A program made the translations under genes and the position numbers. A stretch of 7,328 bases of DNA from an uncultured Candidatus Saccharibacteria bacterium (lineage in GTDB: Bacteria > Patescibacteriota > Saccharimonadia > Saccharimonadales > Saccharimonadaceae), in the NCBI GenBank assembly GCA_947097085.1, contig CAMUQR010000037.1, forward strand, positions 1-7,328, given 5' to 3'. The notes under the pieces are model-generated. The model worked only from the letters and a program-made list of their open reading frames with translations. It had not been told where the DNA came from and did no database searches. Within the stretch, counting starts at the first letter, position 1; each line of letters starts with the position of its first letter. Of the stretch, positions 6,448 through 7,328 are shown one piece after another.

Positions 6448-7328
6448 ATGGAAGTTTTCATTTTTTGTTATTTGTTCGCAATGGGAGCGGCGGCTGGATC
6501 GTACGCAATTGCTACTTTATGGCGTTTGCGAGCTCAGGAATTACGGATAACTCCAGTCACAAAACTTGATAAGTCAGCCCAGTCGGAATATAACCGTCTG
6601 ATTAAAGACAAAAAACTAGTTGTCAAGAGCGTGCGAACCGACCATTCGCGTTGTCTATACTGTGGGCATCGCTTGGCTTGGTATGATTTAATCCCTATAA
6701 TCAGCTGGCTGACTTTGCGCGGTAAGTGTCGCTACTGCAAAAAACCAATTGGCTCTACTGAGGTGCTGGCAGAAATTGGTTTGGGTGTACTATTTGTCGT
6801 ATCTTATGTTGTGTTAAAAAATCTTATCTGGTGGCCGTCAGTAGTATTGTGGTTGATGCTGTTGGTGATTTTAACTATTTTATTTTTTTATGATTTAAAA
6901 TGGCAATTATTACCAACCTCAGTGCTATGGCTGGGAATCGCATTGGGCGTTGCAATGGCTGGGGTTCATATATATAATCATCATTCTCAGGGTACGCTAA
7001 CGTCATCAATAATTTATGGCTATTTAATGGCGTGGACAATTTTAGCTGGTTTGTACCTGTTATTATCAAAAATCTCTCATGAAAAGTGGGTAGGTAGTGG
7101 TGATGCTTATGTGGCAACAATTATGGCGCTAGTTTTGGGCGACTGGAGGTTGGCCTTCGTCAGTCTATTCTTGGCGAATTTCTTGGGTTGTGTAGTAGTG
7201 TTTGGAATGGCTGTGATTAAGAAGAAAAATGTGCGACGGATGCGGGTAGCGTTTGCGCCGATGCTAATTGCCTCATTAATTATGGTCTATTTACTACAAT
7301 GGGTGATTTTACAAAAAATTAGCTGGTT
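6448..7328 (+). CDS. pilD: PilD prepilin peptidase (A24 family), 3' end outside the window
   Basis: The frame is open from ATG 6448 to the last base, giving 293 residues with no stop. It is a polytopic membrane aspartyl protease that would cleave the prepilin leader on the cytoplasmic side. Seen in order: helix 1 with AAAGSYA (14-20, the GSF position); the zinc-type pairs C69-x2-C72 and C94-x2-C97 around DLIPIISWLTLRGKC (80-94); the first catalytic Asp in FYDLKWQLLP (147-156, D149); and the second in GSGD (216-219, D219). Further hydrophobic helices run to the end, with a basic patch near 258-266 and FAPML (269-273), which resembles the C-terminal FGPFL motif. The loop between helix 1 and the first CxxC (about 27-66) is longer than in classic PilD and polar. 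The gene starts 3 bp after the pilin-like gene without a Shine-Dalgarno, so translation is probably coupled. N-methyltransferase activity is plausible from the Cys pairs but unproven. Confidence 0.94.
   Translation, partial: MEVFIFCYLFAMGAAAGSYAIATLWRLRAQELRITPVTKLDKSAQSEYNRLIKDKKLVVKSVRTDHSRCLYCGHRLAWYDLIPIISWLTLRGKCRYCKKPIGSTEVLAEIGLGVLFVVSYVVLKNLIWWPSVVLWLMLLVILTILFFYDLKWQLLPTSVLWLGIALGVAMAGVHIYNHHSQGTLTSSIIYGYLMAWTILAGLYLLLSKISHEKWVGSGDAYVATIMALVLGDWRLAFVSLFLANFLGCVVVFGMAVIKKKNVRRMRVAFAPMLIASLIMVYLLQWVILQKISW

Noticed and set aside
6875..7120. Reverse-strand 81-residue ORF
   Set aside because: It is antisense to pilD, which continues unbroken through this region with helices and the GSGD motif; no independent coding evidence exists.
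1..7328. tRNA, rRNA, CRISPR array, insertion sequence or attachment site
   Set aside because: No clover-leaf, spaced direct repeats, transposase-like frame or terminal inverted repeats were seen; the window is almost fully occupied by pilus genes.

Overview
The window is a tightly packed, all-plus-strand type IV pilus (T4P) assembly locus. Gene order is: tail of an unidentified upstream gene, a pilO-like gene, a small membrane protein gene, pilB (extension ATPase), pilT (retraction ATPase), pilC (platform protein), a prepilin gene, a pilin-like paralog, and pilD (prepilin peptidase, cut by the window end). The organism is most likely a member of the Patescibacteria/CPR, with Saccharibacteria (TM7) the best guess. 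This rests on the compact pilO-small ORF-pilB-pilT-pilC-pilin-pilD order, the absence of any pilP/pilQ (outer-membrane secretin) gene in the window, the moderate GC content and the divergent PilD and PilB sequences. It is an inference from gene style, not a database match. TGA is used as a stop, twice in overlapping gene junctions, which argues against the UGA=Gly code of Gracilibacteria/Absconditabacteria.

Layout. Positions 1-2907 form a chain of overlapping or near-abutting genes (4-bp ATGA overlap, 14-bp overlap, 3-bp gap), so they are almost certainly co-transcribed and translationally coupled. pilT and pilC follow after gaps of 22 and 13 bp, each with a good Shine-Dalgarno. A 55-bp gap after pilC carries a plausible sigma-70-type promoter and a strong Shine-Dalgarno for the prepilin gene. 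The prepilin gene ends in a strong intrinsic terminator, so the pilin can be made as its own short, abundant mRNA as well as by read-through from pilC. Immediately after the terminator an extended -10 promoter (TGnTATAAT) sits so close to the next ATG that the mRNA for the pilin-like gene is predicted to be leaderless. pilD follows 3 bp after that gene and has no Shine-Dalgarno of its own. No gene-free stretch exceeds about 80 bp.

How the genes work together. PilD would cleave the 8-residue leader of the prepilin at G8/F9. PilB and PilT would power addition and removal of pilin subunits through the platform PilC. PilO, probably with the upstream gene product and the small membrane protein, would form the alignment complex in the cytoplasmic membrane. 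The most unusual component is the 186-aa pilin-like protein. Its C-terminal domain aligns with the prepilin, including the C-terminal cysteine pair, but it has no prepilin leader and no Glu+5. It has instead a charged N-terminal cytoplasmic segment of about 38 residues before its membrane helix, so it looks like a permanently anchored, non-polymerising pilin relative.
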